DNA of 64,000 bases from Histidinibacterium lentulum (GTDB lineage: Bacteria; Pseudomonadota; Alphaproteobacteria; Rhodobacterales; Rhodobacteraceae), in NCBI RefSeq assembly GCF_003789055.1, contig NZ_ML119085.1:186001-250000 (forward strand), in the 5' to 3' direction. The notes below the pieces were generated by a model, which saw nothing but the letters and a program-made list of their open reading frames with translations, was not told the DNA's origin and searched no databases. A program made the translations under genes and the position numbers. The number at the start of each line of letters is the position of its first letter. Position 1 is the stretch's first letter. Below are positions 28,211 through 37,377 of the stretch, in pieces.

Positions 28211-30133
28211 ATGCGCCGCACGCTCGGCTCCTGCTACTATCCCGAACACTGGCCCGAGGAGATCTGGGCAGAGGATGCCCGCCGCATGGCCGAGGCCGGG
28301 CTTACCTGGGTGCGGATCGGCGAATTCGCCTGGTCCCGGCTGGAGGCAACTCCCGGACATCTGACCTGGGACTGGCTCGACCGGGCGATCGGGACACTGG
28401 GCGGCGCCGGCCTCAAGGTCGTCCTGGGGACCCCGACCGCCACGCCCCCGCGCTGGATGCTCGACCGTCATCCCGACATGCTTGCCATCGACGAGAAAGG
28501 CCGCCCCCGCGGCTTCGGCTCCCGCAGGCACTATGATTTCTCTCACGCGGGCTACCGCGAGGAGGCGCGTCGGATCGCGCGGCTGCTGGCCGAACGCTAT
28601 GGGCGCAACCCCCATGTCCATGCCTGGCAGATAGACAACGAATACGGCTGCCACTACACGACCCTCAGCTGGTCCGAGGCCGCGCGACAGGGGTTCCGCG
28701 ACTGGCTCGCGCAGAAATACCAGTCCCCCGATGCGCTCAACCGCGCCTGGGGCAATGTCTTCTGGTCGATGGACTACGCCACATTCGACGAGATCGACCT
28801 GCCGAACCTCACGGTCACGGAAGCGAATCCCGCCCATCGGCTCGATTTTCACCGCTACGCCAGCGCCCAGGTCACGCTCTTCAACCGGGCGCAGGTCGAG
28901 GAGATCAGAAAACTCTCCGACCGGCCGATCCTGCACAACTACATGGGACGGGAGACCAGCTTCGATCACTGGCAGGTCGGCCGCGACCTCGATGCGGCGA
29001 GCTGGGACAGCTACCCCATCGGCTTTCTCTCGGACCGTCTGGAGAACACGCCGGAGCGCAAGGCCCGCTTTCTGCGCCAGGGCGATCCCGACAACCAGGC
29101 CTTTCACCACGACCTTTACCGCGGCGTGGGCGGGATGGGCGCGGGGCGGTACACGCCTGGCGGCCGGTTCTGGATCATGGAGCAGCAGCCCGGCCCGGTG
29201 AACTGGGCACCGTGGAACCCCGCGCCGCTGCCCGGCATGGCCCGCCTCTGGGCGTGGGAGGCCTTCGCTCACGGCGCGGAGGCGGTGCTCTATTTCCGCT
29301 GGCGCCAGGCGCCCTTCGCCCAGGAGCAGATGCACGCGGGCCTTCTCCGCCCCGACAGCGCCCCGGCGCCCGCGCTCGCCGAGGCGCGGCAGGTGGCCGA
29401 TGAGATCGCCGGAATGCCGGAAGCGGGCTGCGCTCCGGGCGATGTCGCGCTGGTTTTCGACTACGAGAGCTGCTGGGCCTGGGACATCCAGCCCCAGGGC
29501 GCGGATTTCGACGGGTTCCGCCTCGCGATGAGCGCCTATCGCGCCTGCCGCCGCGCGGGGCTCAACGTGGATATCGTCCCGCCCGACATCGCCGACCTGT
29601 CGCCCTGGCCCATGGTTCTCGCGCCCGGAGTGATGATCCTCTCCGGCCCCCTCCGCGCGGCGCTTTCGTCCTACACCGGACGCGCGCTTCTCGGTCCGCG
29701 CACGGACGTCAAGACACCGGACTTCGCCATTCCCGTGCCGCTTGGCCCGCGTCTGGAGGGCGTTACCTCGGTCCTCACCGAGAGCCTGCCGCCCGACGCC
29801 TCCGAGCCGCTCGAGGCCGGCGGAGCCTTCCGCCATTGGCGCGAATGGCTCGAGGGCGAGGCCCGGGTCTACGAGCGCACGACAGATGGCCGGGCCGCGA
29901 TCATGGGCGCGGATCACCTGCGCTACCTCGCGGGCTGGCCGGACGACGACGCCTTCCACCGGATCGTGTCGGACCTCGCGCGCGAGGCGGGGCTCCACCC
30001 CGTCGATCTGCCCGATGGCCTGCGCCTGCGCGACACGGAAACGCACCGCTTTCTCCTCAACTACAATCCTGAACCCGTGACCTGGGACGGGGTCACCATT
30101 GCCGCTGCGGGCGTGCACTGGACCCCGCGATGA
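28211..30133 (+). CDS. Beta-galactosidase, glycoside hydrolase family 42
   Basis: Retaining beta-galactosidase, 640 aa, with no signal peptide, so probably acting on imported galactosides in the cytoplasm. GH42 barrel starts LGSCYYPEHWPEEIWAEDARR. Acid/base Glu144 lies in WQIDNEYG and nucleophile Glu324 in FWIMEQQPGPVNW. A trimerisation domain (about 390-560) and small beta domain follow. Start 28211 is preferred because GGAGG lies five bases upstream; ATG at 28193 is in frame but lacks a good site. Neighbours (lactonase, galM, dgoKA) suggest lactose or oligogalactoside use. Confidence 0.93.
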   Translation: MRRTLGSCYYPEHWPEEIWAEDARRMAEAGLTWVRIGEFAWSRLEATPGHLTWDWLDRAIGTLGGAGLKVVLGTPTATPPRWMLDRHPDMLAIDEKGRPRGFGSRRHYDFSHAGYREEARRIARLLAERYGRNPHVHAWQIDNEYGCHYTTLSWSEAARQGFRDWLAQKYQSPDALNRAWGNVFWSMDYATFDEIDLPNLTVTEANPAHRLDFHRYASAQVTLFNRAQVEEIRKLSDRPILHNYMGRETSFDHWQVGRDLDAASWDSYPIGFLSDRLENTPERKARFLRQGDPDNQAFHHDLYRGVGGMGAGRYTPGGRFWIMEQQPGPVNWAPWNPAPLPGMARLWAWEAFAHGAEAVLYFRWRQAPFAQEQMHAGLLRPDSAPAPALAEARQVADEIAGMPEAGCAPGDVALVFDYESCWAWDIQPQGADFDGFRLAMSAYRACRRAGLNVDIVPPDIADLSPWPMVLAPGVMILSGPLRAALSSYTGRALLGPRTDVKTPDFAIPVPLGPRLEGVTSVLTESLPPDASEPLEAGGAFRHWREWLEGEARVYERTTDGRAAIMGADHLRYLAGWPDDDAFHRIVSDLAREAGLHPVDLPDGLRLRDTETHRFLLNYNPEPVTWDGVTIAAAGVHWTPR

Positions 30134-30194
30134 CCGCCCGGCCCGACCCCGACGGCAAGATCCGAATATCCCGTTACCACTCGAGAGACCCCCG

Positions 30195-31154
30195 ATGAGA
30201 GCCTTCGCCACCCTGCCCGACGGCCGCACCGTCGAGGCCGCCACCCTCGCCGCGGGCGACCTGACCGTGGAAATTCTCACCTACGGCGCGATCCTGCTGT
30301 CGGTCCGGCACGCAGGCGTGGACCATGACCTGACCTGGACCCCGGACAGGTTCGAGGACTGGACGGAGGGCCGAACCCCCTATCATGGCGCGATCGTGGG
30401 CCCCGTGGCGAACCGGATCACCGGCGCGCGCACGACGCTCGACGGCCGGACGCTCGCCTTCCCGCCGAACCAGGCCACGCATTTCCTCCACTCCGGCCCC
30501 GAGGGGCTGCACACGCGCCTCTGGCAGGTGGTGACGGACGATCCAGCGGCACTCACCCTCGCGCTCGACCTCGCCGATGGCGACGGCGGTTTCCCGGGCA
30601 ACCGCCGCGTCACCGCACGGTTCAGCCTGGCGCCCCCGGCGACCCTGCGGCTGGAGATCACCGGCGAGACCGACGCGCCCACCTTCTTCAACTGCACGAA
30701 CCACAGCTACTGGTGCCTCGCCCCCCGGCCCGGCTGGCAGGGCCACGGCCTGCAAATCGCGGCGGACCGTTACCTGCCGACCGACGACACCGCGGCCCCC
30801 ACGGGCGAGATCGCCCCGGTGGAGGGAACACCCATGGATTTCCGCACGCGCCGCACGCCCGCGCCCGCCGAACCGCCCCTCGACCACAATTTCTGCCTCT
30901 CGGAGACCCGCACCGACCTGCGCGATATCGCCTGGCTCGACGGCCCCTCGGCGGCCATGACCATCGCGACAACGGAATGCGGTCTGCAGGTCTACGACGG
31001 CCGGGATCAGGACCCGCCCTATCCCGCGCTCGCTCTCGAGGCCCAGGGCTGGCCCGACGCGCCGAACCGCCCGGATTTCCCCTCTGTCGTCACCCGCCCG
31101 GGCGAGACCTACCGCTCTGTCACCGAGTGGCGTTTCACCGTGCCGCCGCGCTGA
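30195..31154 (+). CDS. galM: Aldose 1-epimerase (mutarotase)
   Basis: Interconverts alpha and beta anomers of galactose released by the upstream beta-galactosidase. 319 aa. GPVANRITGART, the catalytic His region NCTNHSYWCL and the catalytic Glu in ALALEAQGWPDAPN match the family. GAGAG lies just upstream of the start. It follows the GH42 gene by 61 bases. Its last 20 bases overlap the convergent ACT-domain gene tail to tail. Confidence 0.9.
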   Translation: MRAFATLPDGRTVEAATLAAGDLTVEILTYGAILLSVRHAGVDHDLTWTPDRFEDWTEGRTPYHGAIVGPVANRITGARTTLDGRTLAFPPNQATHFLHSGPEGLHTRLWQVVTDDPAALTLALDLADGDGGFPGNRRVTARFSLAPPATLRLEITGETDAPTFFNCTNHSYWCLAPRPGWQGHGLQIAADRYLPTDDTAAPTGEIAPVEGTPMDFRTRRTPAPAEPPLDHNFCLSETRTDLRDIAWLDGPSAAMTIATTECGLQVYDGRDQDPPYPALALEAQGWPDAPNRPDFPSVVTRPGETYRSVTEWRFTVPPR

Positions 31155-31512
31155 GCGCGCGCAGGATCTCCATCGCCTCCGCCGCGCGGTCCTCGGGCAC
31201 GAAGAGATGGTCGTGGTGAAAGGCCGCGACCACGTTGCAGGCGATACCCGCCTCGGCGAGCGCCCCCGAGACCGCCGCGGTCAGCCCGACACCGGCGAGC
31301 GAGGAATTCACCTGAAGCGTGATCCGGCTCATGGGCAGACCACCCGCATTGGCCTCCTCGGGCAGGATCAGCGACAGCCCCTCGTCCTCGCGAAACGTCG
31401 CCAGCGCCTGGTCCACCAGCACCGGGTCGTCGGACACGACAAAGACCCAGCCCCGCGGATCGAGCCGCGGCGACATGCGCGCGATCATCTCCGGCCCGTC
31501 CTCGACGCTCAT
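31135..31512 (-). CDS. ACT-domain protein
   Basis: A 125-aa protein with one or two ACT-like folds: GWVFVVSDDPVLVDQALATFRED followed by SRITLQVNSSLAGVGLTAAVSGALAEAGI and NVVAAFHHDHLFVPEDRAAEA. ACT domains bind small ligands, often amino acids. The ligand and partner are unknown. Its start overlaps the stop of a frameshifted upstream gene as ATGA, so it was probably the second cistron of a coupled pair. Its 3' end overlaps galM on the other strand by 20 bases. Confidence 0.8.
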   Translation of the reverse strand: MSVEDGPEMIARMSPRLDPRGWVFVVSDDPVLVDQALATFREDEGLSLILPEEANAGGLPMSRITLQVNSSLAGVGLTAAVSGALAEAGIACNVVAAFHHDHLFVPEDRAAEAMEILRALSAAAR

Positions 31513-31963
31513 GCCACCTCCCGGCGCCGGCGCGGCGCGAGCGGCAGAAGACCGAGACCCCCGAGGTTGATCCCGCCCGCCAGCGTCGCCACGGCGAAGC
31601 GTGTCGCACGGCTTCCGGTCCTGTCGAAGACGGCGCGTCCCTGCCGGCCCTCCGGCGCATGGCCGAGCCAGCCGATGGCCGGCGCGATCCCTGTAGCGGA
31701 GGCCGCCCGCTCCGGTGGCGCCGGCGCCCCTGCCGTGACCAGCATTCCGATCATCACCCCTCCGTGGCCGAACCCGTAGATCACCGCGACAAGGGAGTAT
31801 CCTGGCGGGCATCCCCTAGGATATACCCCATCATCGCCGCAGTCTCCCAAGCGGTCGCCGCCATCCCGTTCGCCAGCGGCCCCATGTCGATCGCAAGAAT
31901 CAACGCCTCTGCGATCACGATCGCCCGGCCATAGCGCGGGTCCGGGGCGGCGGTCTGCGTCAT
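31509..31963 (-). pseudogene. Frameshifted gene of unknown family, upstream of the ACT-domain gene
   Basis: Two abutting frames look like one protein. The first (ATG at 31963) reads RYGRAIVIAEALILAIDMG and ends MGYILGDARQDTPLSR with a stop at 31781-31783. The second, in the +1-shifted frame, continues AVIYGFGHGGVMIGMLVTAG and ends at 31509. Insertion of a single base near 31785-31800 would restore one frame of about 150 residues with two or three short hydrophobic segments. The second frame's stop overlaps the ACT gene start (ATGA), a sign that it was once translated. It could also be a sequencing error. I do not recognise the family. Confidence 0.4.
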
Positions 31964-32242
31964 GGGCGAAGGCGAGCAGGGCGCCTTGCGCGAGTCCCGC
32001 CCCGCCGCCCGAGGGAACGGTCAACCCGGCGCCCGCCACGTCCCGGCCCGCGCCGACAGCCGGCGCACTCCGGAGCCCACGCCGAGGCCCTCCCCCGCGA
32101 CTGTCCGCGATCCCGTCACGCTCATGCTCCGGACCATGGCGGGAAAGGATGAAGAAAGCCTTCGGAAGAAGAGGTCTTTTCTGCAAGAGCCCGGCAAAGG
32201 TCCGAATGCTCCGGGACCGCCTGCACGGGGCAGCGCGCCCCT
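31964..32242. other. Intergenic stretch without an identifiable gene
   Basis: Between the frameshifted gene and the argF 3' hairpin. Open frames on both strands here are Pro/Arg/Gly-rich with no family resemblance. It may contain the decayed 5' part of the frameshifted gene. I see nothing else in it. Confidence 0.4.
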
Positions 32243-32299
32243 GCGGGACGGCGGGCGGGGCGATGCCGCCCCGCGGCGAGCGGCGTCCCGCCGTCCCGC
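32243..32299 (-). terminator. Long hairpin directly after argF
   Basis: A perfect 13-base inverted repeat, GCGGGACGGCGGG (32243-32255) with CCCGCCGTCCCGC (32287-32299), encloses a second stem CGGGGC/GCCCCG (32256-32261 and 32268-32273). It abuts the argF stop codon at 32300-32302. There is no U-tract. It could stop transcription or block 3' exonucleases. Confidence 0.45.
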
Positions 32300-33226
32300 T
32301 CAGACCCCGAGACACCAGCGCAGGATCGCCTTCTGCGCGTGCAGGCGGTTCTCGGCCTCGTCGAAGATCACCGATTGCGGCCCGTCCATGACCTCGCTCG
32401 TCGCCTCGTCCTCCCGGTGGGCGGGCAGGCAATGCATGAAGAGCGCGTCCGGCTTCGCGCCGGCCATCAGCGCGGCGTTCACCTGGTAGGGGCGCAGCTG
32501 GTTGTGCCGCCGCTCCTTCGCCGATTGCGGGTCGTGCATGGACACCCAGGTGTCCGTCACCACGAGATCCGCACCCTTCACCGCCTCGTGCGGGTCCCGC
32601 ACGATCTCCACCTTCGCACCGCGCGCGCGGGCCTCTTCCACGGCCTCCCGCTCCGGGTCCAGTGGCGGCGGCCCGGTGAAGGTCAGGTCGAATCCGAACT
32701 GTCCCGCAGCATGGGCGAAGGAGGTGAAGACGTTGTTGCCGTCCCCCGACCAGACCACCTTGCGCCCGGCGATGGGGCCGCGGTGCTCCTCGTAGGTCAT
32801 GATGTCGGTCATGATCTGGCAGGGATGGGACCGGTTCGTCAGCCCGTTGATCACCGGCACGTCGGCATGTTCCGCCATCTCCAGCAGGGTCGCTTCCTCG
32901 AAGGTGCGGATCATGATCAGATCGACGTAGCGCGACAGCACCCGCGCCGTGTCCGCGATGGTCTCACCATGGCCGAGCTGCATGTCCGCACCCGAGAGCA
33001 CCATGGTCTCGCCGCCCATCTGCCGCACGCCCACGTCGAAGGACACCCGCGTGCGGGTCGACGGCTTCTCGAAGATCAGCGCCACCATCCGGCCCGCCAG
33101 CGGCGTGGCATCGTCGGGGGCGCCCTTGGGCCGGCCGTTGCGACGGGCCTTCATGGCATGGGCCTCGTCCACGATCGCCCTCAGCGCACCGGCGTCGGTG
33201 CGGTTGATGTCAAGGAAATGCGGCAT
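32300..33226 (-). CDS. argF: Ornithine carbamoyltransferase
   Basis: Transfers carbamoyl phosphate to ornithine to give citrulline. 308 aa, normal length. The carbamoyl-phosphate site STRTR is at residues 56-60, HPCQ at 134-137 and the ornithine-side HCLPAHR near the C-terminus. DGNNV lies in the second domain. Start 33226 begins [11 protein letters not shown], the family start in Rhodobacterales. It lies 77 bases after argD on the same strand, with a palindromic repeat in the gap, so the two probably form an operon. Confidence 0.95.
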   Translation of the reverse strand: MPHFLDINRTDAGALRAIVDEAHAMKARRNGRPKGAPDDATPLAGRMVALIFEKPSTRTRVSFDVGVRQMGGETMVLSGADMQLGHGETIADTARVLSRYVDLIMIRTFEEATLLEMAEHADVPVINGLTNRSHPCQIMTDIMTYEEHRGPIAGRKVVWSGDGNNVFTSFAHAAGQFGFDLTFTGPPPLDPEREAVEEARARGAKVEIVRDPHEAVKGADLVVTDTWVSMHDPQSAKERRHNQLRPYQVNAALMAGAKPDALFMHCLPAHREDEATSEVMDGPQSVIFDEAENRLHAQKAILRWCLGV

Positions 33227-33254
33227 CGGATCGGTCCTTTGGTCGGAGGCCGGA

Positions 33255-33300
33255 CCGGGGGCGCTGCCCCCGGACCCCCGGGATACTTCTGGCCAGAAAA
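33255..33300 (-). repeat. Dispersed palindromic repeat, family A, copy 2 (inverted)
   Basis: On the minus strand it reads TTTTCTGGCCAGAAGTATCC, then CCGGGGG and the GGGGGCAGCGCCCCC hairpin (plus-strand stem CCGGGGGC/GCCCCCGG at 33255-33273 with loop GCT). It lies between argD and argF and so would be inside their shared mRNA. Confidence 0.7.
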
Positions 33301-33303
33301 GGA

Positions 33304-34485
33304 TCAGGCCGCTTTCGCAGAGACGGCGGCGGCGGCCCGGTCGAGGCGGGCGAGTCCCTCGGCGATGTCCGCGTCCGTCAGCACGAGCGGCGGCAGCAGG
33401 CGCACGACGTTGTCGGCAGCCCCCACCGTCAGCATGTCGCGGTCGAGGGCCGCGCTCACGACCTCCGTGTTCGGCACCCGGCACTTCAGCCCGAGCATGA
33501 GGCCCGCGCCGCGGACCTCCTCGAAGACGTCCGGATGGGAGGCCACGAGCCCCTCGAGCCCCTGCCGCAGGAGCGCCGCCTTGCGGCGCACCTCCTCCAG
33601 GAAGGCCGGCTCCGCCACGATCCCCAGAACCGCCAGGCCCACTGCGCAGCCCAGAGGATTGCCGCCATAGGTCGATCCGTGCGTGCCGGCCGTCATCGCT
33701 GCCGCCGCGGCCTCTGTCGCCAGAACCGCGCCCAGCGGAAAACCACCGCCGATGCCCTTGGCAACCATCATGATGTCTGGCGAGACGCCGGCCCAGTCAT
33801 GGGCGAAGAGCCGCCCGGTGCGACCCATCCCGCATTGAACCTCGTCGAACACGAGCAGCAACCCGTGGTCGTCGCAGAGGTCGCGCAGGCCCTTGAGGCA
33901 GACGTCGGGCAGAGGCCGGATGCCGCCCTCGCCCTGGACGGGCTCGACCATGATCGCCCCCACATCCGCCTCCGCCGCCGCCGCGCGCAGCGCCTCGTGA
34001 TCGCCGAAGGGCAACTGCGTGAACCCCGGCAGCAGCGGACCGAAGCCCTTCGTCATCTTTTCCGATCCCGCCGCCGCGATCGCCGCCGAGGACCGGCCGT
34101 GGAACGCCCCCTCGAAGGTCAGGATGCGGGTCCGGGCGGGGTCCTTTTCCGACCAGTGCTTCCGGACCATCTTCACCGCGAGTTCACAGGCCTCGGTGCC
34201 CGAATTGGTAAAGAAGACCGTGTCGGCAAAGGTCTCCTCCACCAGCCGGTCGGCCAGAGCCTTCTGCTCGGGGATCTCGTAGAGGTTCGACAGATGCCAT
34301 GGCCGGGCGGCCTGCCGCCGCAGCGTCTCCACCAGAACCGGATGCGCATGGCCCAGCGCGTTCACCGCGATTCCCGCGCCGAAGTCGAGGAACCGTCGTC
34401 CGCCCGTAGCTGTGAGCCAGGCCCCCTCGCCGGCCTCGAAGGCCAGCGGAGCACGGGAATAGGTCGGAAGGATCGACGGGATCAT
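33304..34485 (-). CDS. argD: Acetylornithine/succinyldiaminopimelate aminotransferase
   Basis: PLP enzyme making N-acetylornithine. 393 aa. Motifs: [42 protein letters not shown] (PLP-ring Asp) and Schiff-base Lys243 in [21 protein letters not shown] about eight bases upstream supports the ATG at 34485. It is followed by argF. In many bacteria the same enzyme also serves lysine synthesis; that dual role cannot be judged from sequence. Confidence 0.94.
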   Translation of the reverse strand: MIPSILPTYSRAPLAFEAGEGAWLTATGGRRFLDFGAGIAVNALGHAHPVLVETLRRQAARPWHLSNLYEIPEQKALADRLVEETFADTVFFTNSGTEACELAVKMVRKHWSEKDPARTRILTFEGAFHGRSSAAIAAAGSEKMTKGFGPLLPGFTQLPFGDHEALRAAAAEADVGAIMVEPVQGEGGIRPLPDVCLKGLRDLCDDHGLLLVFDEVQCGMGRTGRLFAHDWAGVSPDIMMVAKGIGGGFPLGAVLATEAAAAAMTAGTHGSTYGGNPLGCAVGLAVLGIVAEPAFLEEVRRKAALLRQGLEGLVASHPDVFEEVRGAGLMLGLKCRVPNTEVVSAALDRDMLTVGAADNVVRLLPPLVLTDADIAEGLARLDRAAAAVSAKAA

Positions 34486-34518
34486 CTGGAAAATCCTCTG
34501 GGTCAGAAAGAGCCTCGG

Positions 34519-34547
34519 GGGATGCCGCAGGGGGCTGGGGCTGTCAA
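34519..34547 (-). promoter_or_regulatory. Candidate promoter of argD-argF
   Basis: On the minus strand TTGACA (34547-34542), a perfect -35 hexamer, is followed 17 bases later by CATCCC (34524-34519). The -10 match is weak. The distance to the argD ATG is about 33 bases. Confidence 0.35.
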
Positions 34548-34719
34548 CGTGGGGTCAGGACGGCGCGGTGACGCCACCGGCGCTTCAGCGTCGGCGGGGG
34601 CGTCGGACAAGGCGGGCGCGCTCGGTCATGTGCCGCGTGATAGCGGGGATCGGTGCGTTTGCCCAGCATCTTCCGCGCAGCGGCTTGACAGCCGGCGCAC
34701 ACCGCCTCACGCGACGGCG

Positions 34720-35637
34720 ATGTCCCGCACCGCCCCCGACCCGCCGCGCGCCATCGCGCTGATGATCGCCGCGACGGCCTGCCTCGCGGGCACGACGCTC
34801 ATGGCCAAGGCGCTTGGCACCGGAGCGCTCGGGCCGCCGCTCCATCCCCTTCAGGTCACGCACGGCCGGTTCCTTTTCGCGCTCGTCGCCTTCGCCACGA
34901 CCGCCGCCATCCTGCGACCGCGCCTGACACTGCCGAACGTGCCGCGGCACCTGGGGCGCACCCTCTGCGGCGTGGCCGGCGTCACGCTCCTCTTCGCCGC
35001 CGCCGCGCGGATGCCCTTGTCGGACGCCACGGCGATCAGCTTTCTCAACCCGGTCTTCGGAATGATGCTCGCCATCCCCCTTCTCGGCGAAAGGGTCGGC
35101 CCAGTCCGCTGGCTCGCCGCCGCCATCGCCCTGTCGGGCGCGGTGATCCTGCTGCGCCCGGGAAGCTCCGGGCTCGAGGTCGCCGCCCTCCTCGCCCTCG
35201 GCGCGGCCCTCGCCCTTGGGGCGGAGCTGATCTTCATCAAGCGCCTCGCCGACAGCGAACCGCCGCTCCAGATCCTGCTCGTCAACAACATGCTCGGCTG
35301 GCTCATCGCCGGAACGGCAATGGTCCCGTTCTGGGAGCCGCCCACCCCCGCGCAATGGGCGGGGCTCGCCGCGCTGGGCCTCCTGATGGCGGCGGCGCAG
35401 GCCTGCTTCGTCAACGCCATGGCCCGCGCCGAGGCCAGCCTCGTGACGCCCTTCTCCTATCTCACCCTGCTCTTCGCGGCGCTCTGCGACGCGGCCCTTT
35501 TCGGGATCCTGCCGGACACTGTGAGCCTGATCGGCGCCGCAACCATCGTCGCCGGGGCCGCCCTCCTCGCCTGGCGGGAGATCGCCGTGCACCGCCGTCC
35601 GCGCCCGCCGGTCCTGCCCTCGGCCGGAGCCGACTAG
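34720..35637 (+). CDS. EamA-family (DMT superfamily) transporter
   Basis: Inner-membrane carrier of the drug/metabolite transporter superfamily, 305 aa, with about ten hydrophobic helices arranged as two EamA repeats (roughly residues 10-140 and 150-285). Motifs include LSDATAISFLNPVFGMMLAIPLLGE, typical of the end of the first repeat, and EASLVTPFSYLTLLFAALCDAALFG in the second. Substrate unknown. A TTGACA at 34685-34690 may be its -35 box, but no good -10 follows. It converges with and overlaps the ABC-2 permease gene by four bases. Confidence 0.85.
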   Translation: MSRTAPDPPRAIALMIAATACLAGTTLMAKALGTGALGPPLHPLQVTHGRFLFALVAFATTAAILRPRLTLPNVPRHLGRTLCGVAGVTLLFAAAARMPLSDATAISFLNPVFGMMLAIPLLGERVGPVRWLAAAIALSGAVILLRPGSSGLEVAALLALGAALALGAELIFIKRLADSEPPLQILLVNNMLGWLIAGTAMVPFWEPPTPAQWAGLAALGLLMAAAQACFVNAMARAEASLVTPFSYLTLLFAALCDAALFGILPDTVSLIGAATIVAGAALLAWREIAVHRRPRPPVLPSAGAD

Positions 35638-36446
35638 GCCTTCAGCCGGGTCCCCCGCCGGAGCATCTCCCAGACGATCCAGAGGGCCACGACAGACGCA
35701 CCCCCCGCGACCGCCGCCCCGAGCAGGGGCGAGCTGTCCGACACGCCCAGCATCCCCCAGCGCACGCCGTCGATGAGGTAGAACATCGGGTTGGCATGGC
35801 TCAGGTCCTGCATCAGCTGCGGCAGGGCGTCGATGGAATAGAAGGTCCCCGACAGGAAGGCGAGCGGAGTCACGAGGAAGTTCGTCACCGCCGCGAGCTG
35901 GTCGAACTTGTTGGCGTAGATACCCGCGATCAGCCCCAGCGCCCCCATGAAGACTCCCGACAGCACCACGAAGCCGAGCACCACCAGCGGCGCCTGCGGC
36001 ACGACGCCGAGGAACACCGCGACGCCGATGCCGATCACCACCGCCACGAGAAGCCCCCGCGCGACCGCGCCTGCAACGTAGCCGACCATGAGCTCGCCCG
36101 CCGACAGCGGCGGCATCAGCGTGTCCACGATGTTGCCCTGAACCTTGGCCGACGCGATGGAGGACGAGGTGTTGGCGAAGGCGTTCTGGATCACCGTCAT
36201 CGTCAGGATGCCCGGGGCGATGAACGTGGTGAACGCCACGCCCATGACCTCGCCCCGCGTCGGGCCGATGGCGATGGTGAAGATCATCAGGAACAGACCC
36301 GCCGTGATCAGCGGCGCCATGATCGTCTGGGCCCACACGTTCATGAACCGTGCCACTTCGCGCCACGCAAGCGTGTAGAGCCCCAGCCAGTTCACCCGGC
36401 CGAAGCGACGGACGCCCATCTGCCGCCCCGTGTCTCCGGTTGCCAT
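35634..36446 (-). CDS. ABC-2 type transporter permease
   Basis: Membrane subunit of an ABC exporter, 270 aa, with six predicted helices and the ABC-2 family features: an amphipathic N-terminus (NWLGLYTLAWREVARFMNVW), SSIASAKVQGNIVDTLMPPLS and the late motif PLAFLSGTFYSIDALPQ. It resembles YadH/NodJ-type permeases. The ATPase partner is not adjacent and must be encoded elsewhere. AGGAGG seven bases upstream fixes the start at 36446. Divergent from gcrA. Confidence 0.87.
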   Translation of the reverse strand: MATGDTGRQMGVRRFGRVNWLGLYTLAWREVARFMNVWAQTIMAPLITAGLFLMIFTIAIGPTRGEVMGVAFTTFIAPGILTMTVIQNAFANTSSSIASAKVQGNIVDTLMPPLSAGELMVGYVAGAVARGLLVAVVIGIGVAVFLGVVPQAPLVVLGFVVLSGVFMGALGLIAGIYANKFDQLAAVTNFLVTPLAFLSGTFYSIDALPQLMQDLSHANPMFYLIDGVRWGMLGVSDSSPLLGAAVAGGASVVALWIVWEMLRRGTRLKA

Positions 36447-36474
36447 GCCCGTGCCTCCTTCGATCCGGCCCGCC

Positions 36475-36502
36475 TTGTATCCGGCGGCACTGCGCTTAGA
36501 AT
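36475..36502 (+). promoter_or_regulatory. Candidate gcrA promoter
   Basis: TTGTAT (36475-36480) and TAGAAT (36497-36502) with a 16-base spacer, 80 bases upstream of gcrA. The -10 element is close to consensus. Confidence 0.4.
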
Positions 36503-36582
36503 AGGAAGTCGCCAATCCGTTCAAGGTCGGCGCCGCGCCCTGACGCAGGGTCGCCGAACCAATCTCACGCGAAGGATCGCAC

Positions 36583-37212
36583 ATGTCCTGGACCGACGAC
36601 CGAGTCGAGCTGCTCAAGAAGATGTGGGGCGAAGGCCAATCCGCCAGCCAGATCGCGAAGGAGCTCGGCGGCGTCACCCGCAATGCGGTGATCGGCAAGG
36701 TGCACCGGCTGGGCCTCTCGAACCGCACCACCGGAGCCGCCGTGACCGACGCGCCCGAGGCTGCGGCCGATATCGACGTGGAAGCCGAGGTCGCCGCCCC
36801 GCCCGTCGAGGCCGCTCGCCCGAAAGCATCGTCGCGGCCCGAACCCGATGCCGCCCCCTTCCCGGAGATGGCCGGAGAGGCCGAGGATGAAGAGGACGAT
36901 GATCCGCCCGCCCCGCCGATGAGCGCCGCGCGCCGCGCGATCATCCCCGCCGGTCAGCCGCTGCCGCCGCAGCCTTCGGCCAACGAGATCAGCCCCGAGG
37001 CCCTGGCGAAGGTCACCGAGGTCGAGAAACAGGCCCGCCGCATCACGCTCATGGAACTCACCGAGCGGACGTGCAAATGGCCCGTGGGCGACCCGGCGAC
37101 GCCGGACTTCTGGTTCTGCGGCCTGCCGGTGCAGCAGGGCAAACCCTATTGCGAGGCCCATGTCGGGGTGGCCTTCCAGCCCATGTCCTCCCGCCGCGAC
37201 CGCAAGCGTTAG
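36583..37212 (+). CDS. gcrA: Cell-cycle transcriptional regulator GcrA
   Basis: Alphaproteobacterial cell-cycle regulator that binds RNA polymerase sigma-70 and recognises promoters with CcrM-methylated GANTC. 209 aa. The N-terminal helix-turn-helix WTDDRVELLKKMWGEGQSAS and IAKELGGVTRNAVIGKVHRLGL (to about residue 47) is strongly conserved. A disordered acidic/Pro-rich middle (about 50-140) follows. The C-terminal domain has TCKWPVGDPATPDFWFCGL and GKPYCEAHVGVAF with conserved Cys residues. Followed by a hairpin-rich region. Confidence 0.96.
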   Translation: MSWTDDRVELLKKMWGEGQSASQIAKELGGVTRNAVIGKVHRLGLSNRTTGAAVTDAPEAAADIDVEAEVAAPPVEAARPKASSRPEPDAAPFPEMAGEAEDEEDDDPPAPPMSAARRAIIPAGQPLPPQPSANEISPEALAKVTEVEKQARRITLMELTERTCKWPVGDPATPDFWFCGLPVQQGKPYCEAHVGVAFQPMSSRRDRKR

Positions 37213-37322
37213 GTGCAGGGAGGACCGCCTCCCCCGGAGAGGCCTGCGACCGTCCCGCCGAACAGCGACCTGCGGAGAGCCGACCAGGGCCATCCCGCCA
37301 GAAGCCCGAAGCCTCGCCCGTC

Positions 37323-37342
37323 GGCCGGGCCTCGGCCCGGCC
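37323..37342 (+). repeat. GC palindrome, copy 1
   Basis: GGCCGGGCC, TC, GGCCCGGCC: nine paired bases each side. It lies 110 bases after gcrA. An almost identical copy sits at 37378-37397. Confidence 0.5.
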
Positions 37343-37377
37343 ATGATCCGCAGACCGACCGCCCCCTCTCGCCTGGC

